A stretch of 64,000 bases of DNA from Adiantum capillus-veneris (GCA_014529385.2 CM043954.1:98044747-98108746), one strand, 5' to 3'. Positions 11,376-25,861 are shown, counted from the first letter of the stretch. The notes: generated from the letters alone by a model not told the origin. Made by a program: numbers and translations.

Positions 11376-11439
11376 TTGTAATGTTGAATAAGTACTTGAT
11401 CAACGGTTCTTGAATTCGCTCTTTAGCGAGAAACAGAGT

Positions 11440-11750
11440 GGTGGAGTGTCGTAGCTTTTGCACTCCTCTTTTGAGTAGTGAGAGTTGGTTTATGCTGCTT
11501 CAGTACATGTAGTAGTAGCAACTAACTCTCTATGCACATAAGTGGAGTGCAATTGCTTTTGCACTTCTCCTTTGGATAGAGAGTGCTGCTTTTTGCTACT
11601 GCAGCACATGCGGCAGCATTCAGTACTTCTCTCTGTCCAAAAATCGAAAAGGTGGAGTGCGGTTGCTTTTGCACTCTTCCTTTGGGCAGAGAGGGTTGGT
11701 TTCTGTTGCTGCAGTATATGCAGCAGCAACAGCCAGCCCTCTCTGCCCAA
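11440..11750. repeat. Three tandem approximately 103-bp units, each an internal hairpin
   Basis: Units start at 11440, 11541 and 11651 with GTGGAGTG..GCTTTTGCACT. Each ends in an imperfect palindrome; the clearest is GTTGCTGCAGTATATGCAGC in unit 3 with GGGCAGAGAGGG and CCCTCTCTGCCC further out. They lie in the 3' region of the outer CACTA. Confidence 0.85.
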
Positions 11751-11764
11751 AAAAAAATTACAAG

Positions 11765-12097
11765 TTTTGGCGTCGGTATAGGCGCTGCTATATGCGTCGG
11801 TATAGGCACCGGTATACGCGTCGGAAACGACCTATAATTTCCAGCGCGTATTTAGACGAACATACCAACGCGTATATAATCGTCCATTCAGAGGGTTATA
11901 CCGACGCTTATATAATAGCTTATTTGGACGCGTATTTCAGCACTTATACCGACGTGTATACAAGCGTTTATACCGACGCGTATATAAGCATGTTGATTCC
12001 GAGGCGGATACCGACACTTATACCGGCTTAGTTCATTTTAAAAATAAACTCAATCCCATCGGTACACGCGCCAGTATTCACGCGACGTGTTATAGTG
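11765..12097. repeat. Right subterminal repeats and terminus of outer CACTA
   Basis: Repeated GCGTCGGTATA, ACCGACGCGTATA and related units in both orientations lead to the end TATAGTG at 12091-12097. The unit differs from the inner element by G for C after GCGTCG. Confidence 0.8.
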
Positions 12098-13940
12098 GTT
12101 TCTCTCTTTATTGATTTAGGAACCACGGGCTTAGAATTGGATGATGCTTCATGTAGGGATATATCTTTTGGAAGATGATTTATAAACATTTTGCATACTT
12201 TAAGTTATGAAGATTTTGGTCGTGTAATCCATTCATCTCTCTCTCCCCCCTCTTCCTCTCTCTAATTTTGTGAACATGCTCAATTATGTTAATCAAATGA
12301 CAATGATTAGTTTAGTTGTAACCAAGTGTAATCTTCAATAACTAACTATTGTTACATGTTTTCATATGTTTTCTTTTTTAAATTTGAAATTTCATATAAT
12401 ATACTTCAATTTTATTTGAGAGGAGAGAAACACCAAAATTTGAAGGGGGGTGGGTGTGGGGGGGGAGGGAATGTTTAAGCGAGAATTAGAAAGTTTAGCT
12501 GCTCAATCTTTCCTCAAAAATAAACGCGATAATAATTGCGGTAATAATTGAGGTAACAAACATGATAATATTGACGAAAATAGTCATGGTAATAGTTTAA
12601 ATATATAAAAAATCCCCCCGCCCTCCTCTCTCTTCTCTCTCCGGCTGAATTTCGACCTTCTCGCTACAAAACATGGTAAAAGGTCGCGGTAAACAATTAG
12701 AGATTTTCATAGTGTTAGCATAGATTATGCATATATTGTACACGATCAATAGCAAGAACTGTGCTAAGTAGCATCTCCTCTATGGTCCTTACCATAGCAC
12801 AGATTTTTAGTGCATGTGGCTCATCGAGTAGATTAATAAGGTGTTTAATGTGCAGGTTGTTCTTCCCCGGTCTTTTTCTACAAACATCCTTTTTATTGGG
12901 AGAAACACGTGATTTAGATTGTCAAAATGAGTGAGAAATGAGAACTAGTTCCTTCAGCTCCTCAAAATGATGGTACTTCCACTTAATTGCTACTTCCAAC
13001 ACGCCACCAATGAGAATAATCCAAAACCATTATTTGAGGTGGTTTGGACAGTAGACTTTGCCCTACACAAGGATGGCTTAGAAACCTACAAAACCCTTGC
13101 CACCTTAGCCACGGGCAAACCTTTAGATGAGTTCATCGGCATTGCCAAAGCACTTTTCTTAAGAAACAACCCGTTTTTATTTAAGGGGTGCTTAACAATT
13201 ACCAATGTGTTGCGGACACAGTGTGGACATTGGCTAGTAGAGTTGCTTGCACTTGCTGCTCCTCCCTCAAGGTTCGATCACATAGTCCGAGCATTGGTGG
13301 ATGCTCCAAAAATCGATTAAGGATTTTGCACTTTACTCTCTTCTCCATGCTTTGGGTCCTATCACTCAAGTACTTTAATATCTCATCAAAAATTGTGTGT
13401 TTTGATGCTCCATTGACATCCATCAACCTTGCCCACCCTCTTGCGCTTGCTAAGCTCCCAGTATTCTGTCTTCGTACTCCCTAATGACAAAAGTTGCTTC
13501 TCCCTATGGGCATAATGGTTTAAAAATATATGGTTATGGTTAAGGTTGCAATTGGTGTACTCATGGTCATGTTTTCAGTAATGACGTTGTCGCCATGGTT
13601 AGTGATGTACTCATGGTTACGGTTTCTTTTATAGTTATGGTTATGGCGGAAGGCCTAATGCATGGAAGATATACAAGTTTGGGAAAATGTTTTTACTAAA
13701 ATTAAAGAAAAGTTTATGACAAAAAAGAGTAAATGGTGCTCTTAATGTGAAGACCAACTCTTCCGAAAGAGTTTATTTGGGCTTCAATATATTTGAAACC
13801 CCATTTGATCTACACATGTCCACCACTAGGAGATGCACTTAGTTTTCGAGTTTCTTGTCCAATGCATGGTAGGCATTGAACTTGCTACTCCATAAGGAGG
13901 AGGAGAAGGAATAGAAGGTATGGTGATGGCATAGGAGTAG
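12098..13940. other. Intergenic, AT-rich, no supported gene
   Basis: Flank to the right of the outer CACTA. It has short pyrimidine runs and a degenerate GGTTATGGTTA stretch (13500-13645). A 117-codon open frame at 12967-13320 matches no family I recognise and is not called. Confidence 0.6.
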
Positions 13941-14420
13941 TGTTCGGGAAAAATGTGTCTCAGCTTAATATCGTGCCGTTTTCAATCTAAAAAATGCCGG
14001 TTGAAGGCAAGGGGAAAGGGGAATTTTAGAAGGTATGTTTACTCGTGTAAAATGCAATATAAATAAGTCACTCTCCTACTAAAATTGTCCAGTTTAAAAA
14101 CTCACAAAATAAACCTAATGTTCTAAAATTTCCTCTTGACAAATTCAAGAAGAGAATTTTGTATGTTTAGAAAAATGATTTTTCCCGAACATTGCTCCCA
14201 AATGACCTTTAGGCTTCCCGAACATTGCTCCCAAATACAAAATTCCTCTTCTTGAATTTGCCGTCTGGAAATTTTAGAAAATTAGGTTTTTTTTTTTTGG
14301 GGTTTTACATTAATTTTCTCTATTTCTGGGCAGAATTTCTCCTTTTCCCCTTGCCCTCAACCGGCATTTTTGAAATTGAAAACGGCACGATATTAAGCTG
14401 AAACACATTTTTCCCGAACA
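13941..14420. repeat. 480-bp foldback (MITE-like) element
   Basis: The outer arms 13941-14022 and 14338-14420 are inverted copies starting TGTTCGGGAAAAATGTGT, with a few mismatches. A second inner pair is 14111-14164 and 14235-14289. The centre holds a direct repeat, CCCGAACATTGCTCCCAAAT, at 14184 and 14217. No coding capacity and no clear target duplication were found. Confidence 0.8.
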
Positions 14421-14925
14421 ATGTTTGGGAGCTATGCACAATCAAGAGTGCTTTGACACCTGTGTTTGTCATGGAATGTGAGAGCTTTGACCTCGGTCGC
14501 TTTTCCCACCTGTCGTTGCCACCGGGACAGCAAGCTGGTTCACGAATCGTAAATCGTGAGGGTGCAGAATCAATGATTTGGCGTGTCCAGGATTGGAAGA
14601 GGACGCTAGCTGCTCGCCAGGTCAACCTCCTGGAGAGCGCTGGTGGCAGCCTTTTAAATGCTACGCAAAGCACAGGCTACAGTCCAGGGGGACTGAAGAG
14701 GACTCCTGTGGAAACACAAACAGGCACATCATCGAGGACTAGAGCTGCAGCCTGCAGAGGAGTAATAAGTACAATATCGAAGGCACGCTTGTTTTTGCGT
14801 GTCACGAGTCACAACACTCACATGCATGCAGCGCCAACGACACGGGACACTACTCGACCAATCTGCACTGACCCGGAGGCCAGGACTGCATGCACATTGC
14901 ACGCTGCAGCTGGTTATACTAGTAA

Positions 14926-14979
<54 letters not shown>

Positions 14980-15467
14980 CCTCCACCCCTGCCCCTTCAC
15001 GTACACACCATGGTGCACCCTGCTCAGAAGCAGTGTGCACAAATTAGCTGGTGTCAAGAGTTCGATTCCCGATTCACCATTAGCTGCCTCTGAACCGCCC
15101 CCCCAATTAACAGTCTGTCAGACTTCCTACAGAGAGTGACCACTGATCACCACCATATTGGCACCATTCCCATTTACAGCTTGATCCCCTCCTTCAAGTT
15201 TTCCCCCACGTCACACAAGTGACGCCCGATTGGCCAGGAAGGTAGAGAACAGGAAGATCCAGCCAATTATCAAATGCTGCTGCGTGACTCCCACACTCTG
15301 ATGACGTAGCGTAGCCGGTGTGGGCTGGGTATGGTTTCATCAGACGTGGCCGGTGCCCCATCCCCTACTCTGCAAAACCTTCAACACAGTTGCACGTAGA
15401 AATAATATAATATACTAGCTGGTGGGATGCGGCAGCTCCTTGTGGCCTGCTCTTTGTCTCCTGAAGA
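14421..15467. other. Upstream region of EPFL gene with (CT)n tract
   Basis: No supported gene. A long (CT)n run occupies about 14929-14974. A 228-codon open frame (14453-15139) crosses this tract and is considered chance. The last 100 bp contain the putative promoter. Confidence 0.6.
15402..15414 (+). promoter_or_regulatory. Possible TATA box of EPFL gene
   Basis: ATAATATAATATA lies about 55-65 bp upstream of the ATG at 15468. This allows only a short 5' UTR and is a weak assignment. Confidence 0.3.
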
Positions 15468-15681
15468 ATGAAAGCTTGCAGGCCTTCATTACAATCCTGG
15501 CAGGTTCAACCTAATTGCTGCTCTGTATCGACGGCTAGTCCATTCATAATTAGCAGTAGCAGCTTCGTCATACTTGCTCTCTTGCAGCTGCTGCTCCTGC
15601 TGTCTCTCAGCTTCCCCTTTAATCTAGTCCAAGCTCGAAGTACGCTGCGCTCCGGCCACGCTGGTATCTCTCTCTCTCACA

Positions 15682-15719
<38 letters not shown>

Positions 15720-16729
15720 TAGTACTTCTCTGTTTCCTCATAGGCCTTGAGCTCAAAACCCAGAGAGGATCTCTAATTTCTCTAGGCATCTCTAATTATA
15801 GGTCTTGAGTTCAGAACTCGAATAGATCTCTAACTTCTCTAGGGATCTCTGTTTACTTATAGGTCTTGAGTTCAAAACTTGGATAGATCTCTAATTTCTC
15901 TAGGGATTGTTCCTATGACATGAAAGCCTCATCTCTTCTTCTTCTCCTCTCACTTATAAGCTTCTTTGTTTAAGTCTTAATGCGGCTTGCCATTTCAGAT
16001 CGACAGCAATTAAGGGACAGTTGGATTGTTTCAACTGCTTCACAAACAAGCACAATCCTTGATCCTCTACTAAATAAGGTACACACACACACACAAAAAA
16101 AATGACACTTGCAAGGAACTAACACATTGTATCTCTATAACACAAAAAGATTTAGAAATTTTCTCATGTAGGAAAACGAAGTCTTTCTCTGTGTTTTTCA
16201 TACAATGCATAACATCATGAGCTTCTGCTCGAGAGGCACCGCATACCTAGCTAGGTATGTGGCGCCTCCCTCAGAGAAGCTCATGATGTTGAGGTAAGTC
16301 ACAATGTGGGAAATATTGTGAGAATTTGTCCAAAACTTCTTGTGTAAGCATACAAGGCTTGCATTATCATCTAGTTTGACATTTGACATTCTACAAACCT
16401 GATTTCAAATGAGCTAATACACAATATCGGATATGTTGTAGAGAGCATTAAAGACTAGGCTTCTAGTGGATGGGGCAGATGTTCATATTGCAGAGAAGGT
16501 ACAGATGGGATCAAGGCCACCTACTTGCAATAGCAAGTGTAAACAGTGCGAACCATGCGTGGCGGTGCAGGTGCCAACAATGCCGCAAATTACAAAGCTT
16601 CCAATCAACCCAAAAAGCAAAACCAACAGGAACAAGGAAAGCACATTGATAGCAAGTGCTCAACTTAAGTCCAATTACAAGCCTGAGGGTTGGAAGTGCA
16701 CATGTGGAAACAAGTTTTACAACCCTTAA
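15468..16729 (+). CDS. EPIDERMAL PATTERNING FACTOR-like (EPFL) secreted peptide precursor
   Basis: Exons 15468-15663, 15999-16078 and 16442-16729 join in phase (1, then 0) to give 187 residues. Residues about 32-56 (FVILALLQLLLLLSLSFPF) form the hydrophobic core of a signal peptide. Exon 3 carries the mature domain: MGSRPPTC, then CxxxCxxCxxC (six cysteines in all), then GWKCTCGNKFYNP at the C-terminus, the EPF/EPFL cystine-knot pattern. Members are apoplastic ligands of ERECTA-family kinases and TMM and set stomatal spacing or organ growth. Six rather than eight cysteines argues for an EPFL member rather than EPF1/EPF2; the subgroup is unresolved. The loop between cysteines 4 and 5 is about 46 residues and Lys/Asn-rich, which seems long. 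Intron 1 opens inside a (CT)n tract, and intron 2 holds an 80-bp palindrome. Confidence 0.9.
15664..15720. repeat. (CT)n tract at the splice donor of EPFL intron 1
   Basis: The intron starts GTATCTCTCTCTCTC and continues as CT repeats to about 15718, so the donor context is made of the microsatellite. Confidence 0.85.
15738..15908. repeat. Tandem repeat in EPFL intron 1, about three units
   Basis: Units of roughly 50-65 bp share TAGGTCTTGAGTTCAAAAC, then GGATAGATCTCTAATTTCTC and TAGGGATCTCT. They are non-coding. Confidence 0.75.
16211..16290. repeat. 80-bp palindrome (hairpin) in EPFL intron 2
   Basis: The outer 16 bp are perfectly complementary (AACATCATGAGCTTCT at 16211-16226 and its reverse complement at 16275-16290). 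The centre ATACCTAGCTAGGTAT (16242-16257) is a perfect palindrome. The middle of the stem has a few mismatches. The RNA would fold into a stem of about 39 bp, of miRNA-precursor or small MITE size. I do not recognise a known miRNA in it. Confidence 0.8.
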
Positions 16730-17559
16730 AACGACTTGGCTATGTGCCATTTATTTTCTTCTCCAATGGCAAGTCATCATACCTTCAAACAAACATTGGT
16801 AGCTTTACAAATAAGCACACTTGCCTTTGTAGCTAATAGATGATGAGAAAATATTTTTTCGAGCAAGCAGTACACTTGCTTCCAATGTTGTATAGATAAC
16901 CTTGAGAGATGAACATGCATTTCTCATGAGGACAAAGGCTTCATCCAAACTCATGAACATCATCATTGTCTTCTATTGCCATCTAGCTATGTCAGTTTGT
17001 GGCCTACCATATGAACCAAAGAGGAACCAAAAAGAAACAAGCATTCTTCTTTCTTTTTTAGTCATACTCACAATTTTGAGTGGAGATGTTATATTTACTC
17101 AGGAAAGAATACACAATGAGCCTCAAGCACTACGTGTGCCTTGAGGGGACAATATTTCAAAAAGGGGCTGTACAATTCATAAGCAAAAGAAGAGCAAAAC
17201 CCTCTGTTTTATCCTTATCCTCCACCAACTCCTGCAAATGATTAGCGGACTGCATTTTTCCTAAAGCGCACTACCTGAGCATCGGATGCAACTTAGTGCA
17301 TTTTTCCATTCTTTAGATCGTTCGGCTGCCCCTACTCTTGACACTATTAAATATATAAGCTCGGTGCTTTCACGCACAATATCATTGAAGTAAGCTACCA
17401 CAAATTTTCTCTCAAAGACCAAAAGTTTCCATGCTTTTCAATAGTAGTATCAGCTAATTTGTGTGCGCACTAGAATTGCTTATAACCGAAATCTTCTCCC
17501 TCCCAAAACCAAGTCATCATTCCTAAAGAAGATCACCTTCCACGTGCTCTGCACCCATT
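16730..17559. other. 3' flank of EPFL, no supported gene
   Basis: AT-rich, with short open frames lacking recognisable similarity. It includes the presumed EPFL 3' UTR. Confidence 0.5.
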
Positions 17560-18900
17560 TGCAGATGGCAGCAAGACCCTATGGATGAAGGCCAATCTTT
17601 GAGCAGATGCAAGGGATGCTCTATAGCTGCTTTGCATCCAGAGCAAGTGTCTATGCCCATCCTTCCAGCAAGAATTTTATTCCTAGTGGGGATAGCCTCT
17701 CACAACACCTTCCAAGTTACTATCTTCGTTTTGCTTGGCCTTTTTACTTCTCAGATGTTGTTTATACTTTCTAGCCACTTATCTTCTTATCAATTCACCC
17801 TCCATAGTTTGATGAGTGGGCCGGGTGTACCAATCCGCTTTGTACATCAATTGCTTATATGTTACTAATGTTTTTGGAAGTGCAAAGTTTTTGTCTTTGG
17901 GCCAATGCCAAGCTTTCCCATCGGCTCTCTCCCAGTAGCAACAAACATTGGATGGTTGCACAAAACTTTTGAGACTCTACTGATCAATATCCTTTCATTC
18001 AAATTCAAAGTATATTACATCATCGACTGGTCTACATCCTTCTTGCAGAAGTTGGCGTCATCCCAAAACTGTGCCAGCCTGGAAATCCCTTTCTTATTTA
18101 CCTTTCTAACAAATTCCCTCCAAAAGGTATTCAAGGAACCTCCTCCTAGATTGGAGAGCCAAGGGAACCAGTGTAAGATGGAGTGTGTGAAGTATCTCAA
18201 GGTCTCCCTCCATTCTAGTGGACGAAACCACTTTGTTCCACTTTCTTAGTGTCTCCCTTGTGTAGCCCCCTAGTTTCAAAAAAATCCAACTTGGAGCTAG
18301 AATTTTTTCATGTACTTGTGTCTCCTTCAATGGCTCCCAAATCTCTTCAAAAATTACGTTGTCAGTCCATGCCATCTACAGGACTTTTCCTTCAACATTC
18401 ATCATTAAAAATGGTCCTTTCCAAGGCTTTTGCTTCCCTTGGAAATACACCATTCTTTACATTGCTTAGCAATGATCTCACATCCTTGACCTCTTGCGAG
18501 TAGAATTCTGGTTGACCGATGATTTGGCTGTGGTATGTCCATATCATTTTGGTTTTGTACTATGTTCTCTTTTGACCTTTAAAGCTCTAAAAATGTGAGC
18601 TTGGTTGGCAGTCTCAATCGGGAGGTCAAGCGCTTTGGCCAACAATTTGGTCTCTTTTATCGACTTGCACATCATAAAGCACAGCCTTGGCTTCAAGCCA
18701 CCTCTTGTTCTCCTGCTTTGAAAATGTTTACTTCTAGCATCTTTTCTACGAGCCCTTTGACTTCTTCCTTGATTCTTTTGTTATTGATATCTCGATCTTT
18801 CTTCACCGTGATTGGAAAGCTTGTCATGCTACACATGCGCAAGAGTCCACAGGCACCACACAGTGCAGGTGACAATTATGAGGTGCAGTTCGTGGCCATC
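17560..18900 (-). pseudogene. Decayed L1-like LINE (C-terminal part)
   Basis: Translated in several frames on the - strand, fragments recall the C-terminal region of plant L1 LINEs. At 18375-18106 there is a stretch like WNKVVSS...GDLEIL, the position of the usual WN..C/S...GGLGI motif. At 17760-17570 there is a zf-RVT-like stretch with IPTRNKILAGRMG and spaced cysteines. Frameshifts and stops are frequent. The reverse transcriptase catalytic box was not found. It is a relic with no function expected. Confidence 0.45.
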
Positions 18901-22300
<3,400 letters not shown>

Positions 22301-22335
<35 letters not shown>

Positions 22336-22875
22336 CAATCGAAGGCCACCGGTCACACTCGTAATCATAATATGAAGCAAAGGAAGAATAGAAAAGGCTG
22401 TGAGCTTCTTTTCAAAGGTTTCAGTGCTGTTGGAAGACACTTTTACCCTCGATAGAAGCACAGAAAAAAATACTATCCTTCAAAAGGATGAGTTTTGAAT
22501 AACCTTTAACCCCATATATTTCAACTAAAATATGACTTCAGGATTGGTAGGATAAAATCTACCCTTCAATTCAAAGATCACGGTCACCCACTTGATATTA
22601 CAAACCAAGGGACGTATACACATGAAGTATGCTTTTGTTTGATTCTCTCTTCTCTCTCTCTCTCTCTCTCTCTTGTCACATTTTAACTAATGGGCGATGA
22701 CATTGAAGCAATCCTCTCAAGTTTCCCTCACCACGAAAAAATATATAAAATCGTGAATACCAAAGAATGGGTACCGCTAACAGAAGAAACCCGGACATGC
22801 AAGGTACGCTCATGGTCGTGCTCTGCAGCCACCTCGCTGCTTGGCTGTGTGCTTGGTGTTTACGTTCATGCATGC

Positions 22876-22920
<45 letters not shown>

Positions 22921-23960
22921 TTCTACCCTACAGAAGGTAGAAGGACGCAAGGCTTGCTTGCAGAACTATTTTAAAGCTTGGTCCTAATCTATACACTGGT
23001 TAACACACCATAGCAAACATTAAGCAGACCAATAGTTTGTAGCCATGCCCTGCATGTGCAATTCCACACGATAAAGAAAGAAGTTTATGGTAGGCACTGC
23101 CACAGAGATGTTTAGTTCTTGAAAAAAGATGGAAAAAAAACCGCGGCACACCAATTCCTTAAACTCGATTCTTGCACAGGTTATCACCTACATCCTCGTT
23201 AGTCAGTGTGTCCATGGCTCAATTTTGCATGGATTAGAAAATCTGATACAAAAAGAAAAAGCCGATCCAAATTCGACCTCTCTTTTCTTTGTCTTGCTCT
23301 CAAGCATGTACATTCGGTTATCTGTAAGCTGGTAAACTCGATCGCATGCCCTACTTAAGGGGCAGGCTGGGTGGTTAGTGTCTGTTGTGCAGTATTCAAC
23401 CTCCTCCGGTCGCTGAGGCTCCTACAACGCAGTAAGACCAAAATATACTTGGTCAAAAACAAAAAACCAAAAACCAAAAAAAAAAAAGATCCCATGATGG
23501 TTAGAATTTTGATAGGACTTGCCTTTGGTCATGAGACATATAAGGGATATGTGCGTTGTTTTACTCTCCTTCCTTCCAGTTTGGAATGTTTGCTGTTGCT
23601 TCATTCACCATCTTCACCAATGTCACCTGATATTCGTTTTGGGTGAGTGTGATTCTAATTTGATCTTAAAGAACAATATAGACAGCAACGGGAAGTACGT
23701 ACCACACTCTCGGGGACTCCAGGCGGTGGTAGCGGCAAGTTCCTTGGAGGAGCGCCAGATCCAAAGCTCCTTTTGTCGAATCTCCACTCCCCTATCCTTC
23801 CATAAGTTAGAGAGCCCTGCATTCAAAAAACAAGCAAGAGAACAAACCTTTTGACAACCAACTACCCAGAATAAAGAGAGTAATCACCAAATACACTACA
23901 TGGAGAGAGAAAGAAAACAGTAATTGCTCACACAGGAAAGCCTAATGAATATAATATAGA
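22301..23960. other. Intergenic with several (GA)n/(CT)n tracts
   Basis: GA runs at about 22300-22334 and 22877-22914 and a CT run at about 22643-22674. Short frames crossing them are low-complexity. No supported gene. Confidence 0.55.
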
Positions 23961-24039
23961 CCTTGGCTTTCCAAAAGAAAGTCATGAAAAGCCAAATTGA
24001 CATGCCCAACTTGCAGTTTTCTCACGTGTGTTGTTGTAG

Positions 24040-24790
24040 ACCTTGGAGTGTCCAAGTCTATTACAATAACAATACCGTACATTCCTCTACGAGAAAAGCT
24101 CCTTTTCAAATCCTTTATGGTAAGCCTTTGCTTCCACAGATCTTTTTAAATACGTATAAGATATTTGTAGCAGATGAGTTCGTATGAGATTTGGACACTG
24201 CCTATGGACAAGTCAAGCAAGCAATTTTACGCTCTCAAGAAAAACATAAGAAAGTTGCAAACAAGCACAGAAGGAATTAGATTTGATGGTCGGTCAATTG
24301 GTCTAACTCAAGTTTGAGAAGGTGAGACTATAGAAACAAGCAACTCATAAGGGGAAGGTGGTTTAACTTTCCAACTGTTACTGCGGGCCATTTAAGATAA
24401 TTGACCAAGTAAACGATGCTACATTCCGATTAGAGCTACCTCCTAATTGGAGGATCCATAATGCTTTCCATGTAAGTTTACTTCGGCCATATGTGGGACT
24501 ACCTCCGAGTCAGCCTCTTGCTGAGGAACCCCCTGAGGTTGAGGAAAGCTCCAACCGGAGCACGTGATTCATCATCAAGGGCAACCACTTAAGCCCATAA
24601 AGATTACACGTAAGTATATGGTAAAGTTCAAGAAATACTCGACTTTGGATGCTCAATGGATGACCGAGCAAGAACTAGTACTTTATCTCGAGATTCTGGA
24701 AGGATATGCACACAAGCACTACAATCGAGGACAACTGTTTAGAAGCCAAGGGGTGTTTGCTAAATTGACTATTTTCTTATTCTATAAGTA
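24040..24790 (+). pseudogene. Ty3/gypsy chromovirus fragment: integrase end and chromodomain-like tail
   Basis: From 24060 the translation holds NNNTVHSSTRKAPFQILYG, the end of a gypsy integrase core. At 24390-24510 it holds LPPNWRIHNAFHVSLLRPY, the conserved stretch before the C-terminus. At 24610-24700 it holds YMVKFKKYSTLDAQWM, which resembles the chromodomain of chromoviruses. Stops and shifts separate these pieces. LTRs were not identified around it. It is a dead fragment on the + strand. Confidence 0.75.
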
Positions 24791-24889
24791 ATTTCTATTT
24801 AATGAAATTAGTTTTTTTGTTTTGTTTTCGGAGTCGGGTAGGGCACGCCCGGCCGCTCCCCTCATACACCAAAAAAAGTATACAAGAAG

Positions 24890-25860
24890 AACGACCAAGA
24901 CTTGCACCCAGAAACCGAAGAAAGACGCTTTTGTCGCTAGTTTCCTATGGACTACGAGAGTCGAGAATTATCTACACTCTTAGGGCTATGACTAATCCCT
25001 TGAGAGACCCATTTCGCCAACTTGATTTGGAGGTGGCAGCGACCAAGTACCTCTGTTCAGAGGCCCAGGTATTGCGGGACTTGCTTCGGTCTTCCCTTTG
25101 GAGTTGCCTCCTCCAGGTAACTTATCGCTCACCTCACTAAACTGCCTTTGAAACCCGAGCTTGTCTTGGAAATCAGCCAAACTAAAAGAGAGGGGCGTGA
25201 AATCGTCGGCTGCCTCTAGGTGCGCGGCTAGCTATGCCTCTTGCCATGCGTGGTACCAATTGATGGCATCACCGGCAAGGTACAGAGCTGCCATCAAAAC
25301 TTTCCTATTTTCTGTCTTCTTAGTTGTCGCAAAATAAGCATTAAATTGATGCAACTAAGAATGAATAACTGTAACATCCATCTTACCGTCATACTTACTG
25401 AAAGTCAACTTTTCTGTAACTGGATGATTGGAATCCGCGTCGTGGCTTACGCCACTTGACGAACTCCCACGATCTTTGGGTGGTTCGGTCTTCGAGGCTA
25501 GGATGTGGAAAATAAATTCTTGATGACGAATCTCCCTTTGAGCCTCTCGTTCATCGCGCTCGCATTCGAAAGCAAGTCGATGTTCTTCTTGTTTTGCGGC
25601 AAGAGCAATGCGCTCACGTTCCTGAGCAAGGCGCTCACGGTCCCGAGCAAGGCGACTTGCTTCTTGTCTATCCATTATGGCCATCATCTGCTTGACCACT
25701 GCCTCTAGAGGGTTTGGCGTAGATGGCGAAGGGGGAGGGTTGAAGAAATCATCTCCGGGTGGGGACAAGTCTTCGTCGCCTCTCTCATGCTCATCACCTG
25801 TATGCAAAGTATCCGATCCGCTTCGGGTGACGACCATGCACTATAATCTTGGGTTCTGAA
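24890..25860 (-). pseudogene. Ty3/gypsy gag fragment
   Basis: The - strand frame from 25837 starts MVVTRSGSDTL, has a Pro-rich segment, then a charged coiled-coil-like stretch rich in Arg/Glu (about residues 55-110), and ends in KLTFSKYDGKMDV, a gag-type motif. Beyond a stop near 25355 the same strand continues with NAYFATTKKTENRKVLMAAL and INWYHAW, the conserved core of gypsy gag. The fragment belongs with the leader and primer-binding site at 25861-26340. Confidence 0.7.
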
Positions 25861-25861
25861 G

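Larger units (their letters stand above)
1..12097 (+). mobile_element. Outer CACTA (En/Spm-type) transposon, left end outside window
   Basis: The right terminus reads as CACTATAACACGTCGCG on the - strand, ending at 12097. Just inside it (about 11770-12090) lie many degenerate copies of GCGTCGGTATA and GCGTATATA-like units in both orientations, which is the subterminal repeat pattern of CACTA elements. Inside are a TNP2-like gene and a TNPA-like gene on the + strand, both damaged. The left terminus is not in the window. The element is split by a second CACTA (4062-11119). Its own target duplication cannot be tested without the left end. Family assignment is firm; exact length is unknown. Confidence 0.85.

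Noticed and set aside
12967-13320. 117-codon open frame starting MMVLPLNCYFQH
   Set aside because: No recognisable family, no supporting splice or neighbour context, and of a length expected by chance.
14453-15139. 228-codon open frame upstream of EPFL
   Set aside because: It runs through a (CT)n tract and has no conserved motif.
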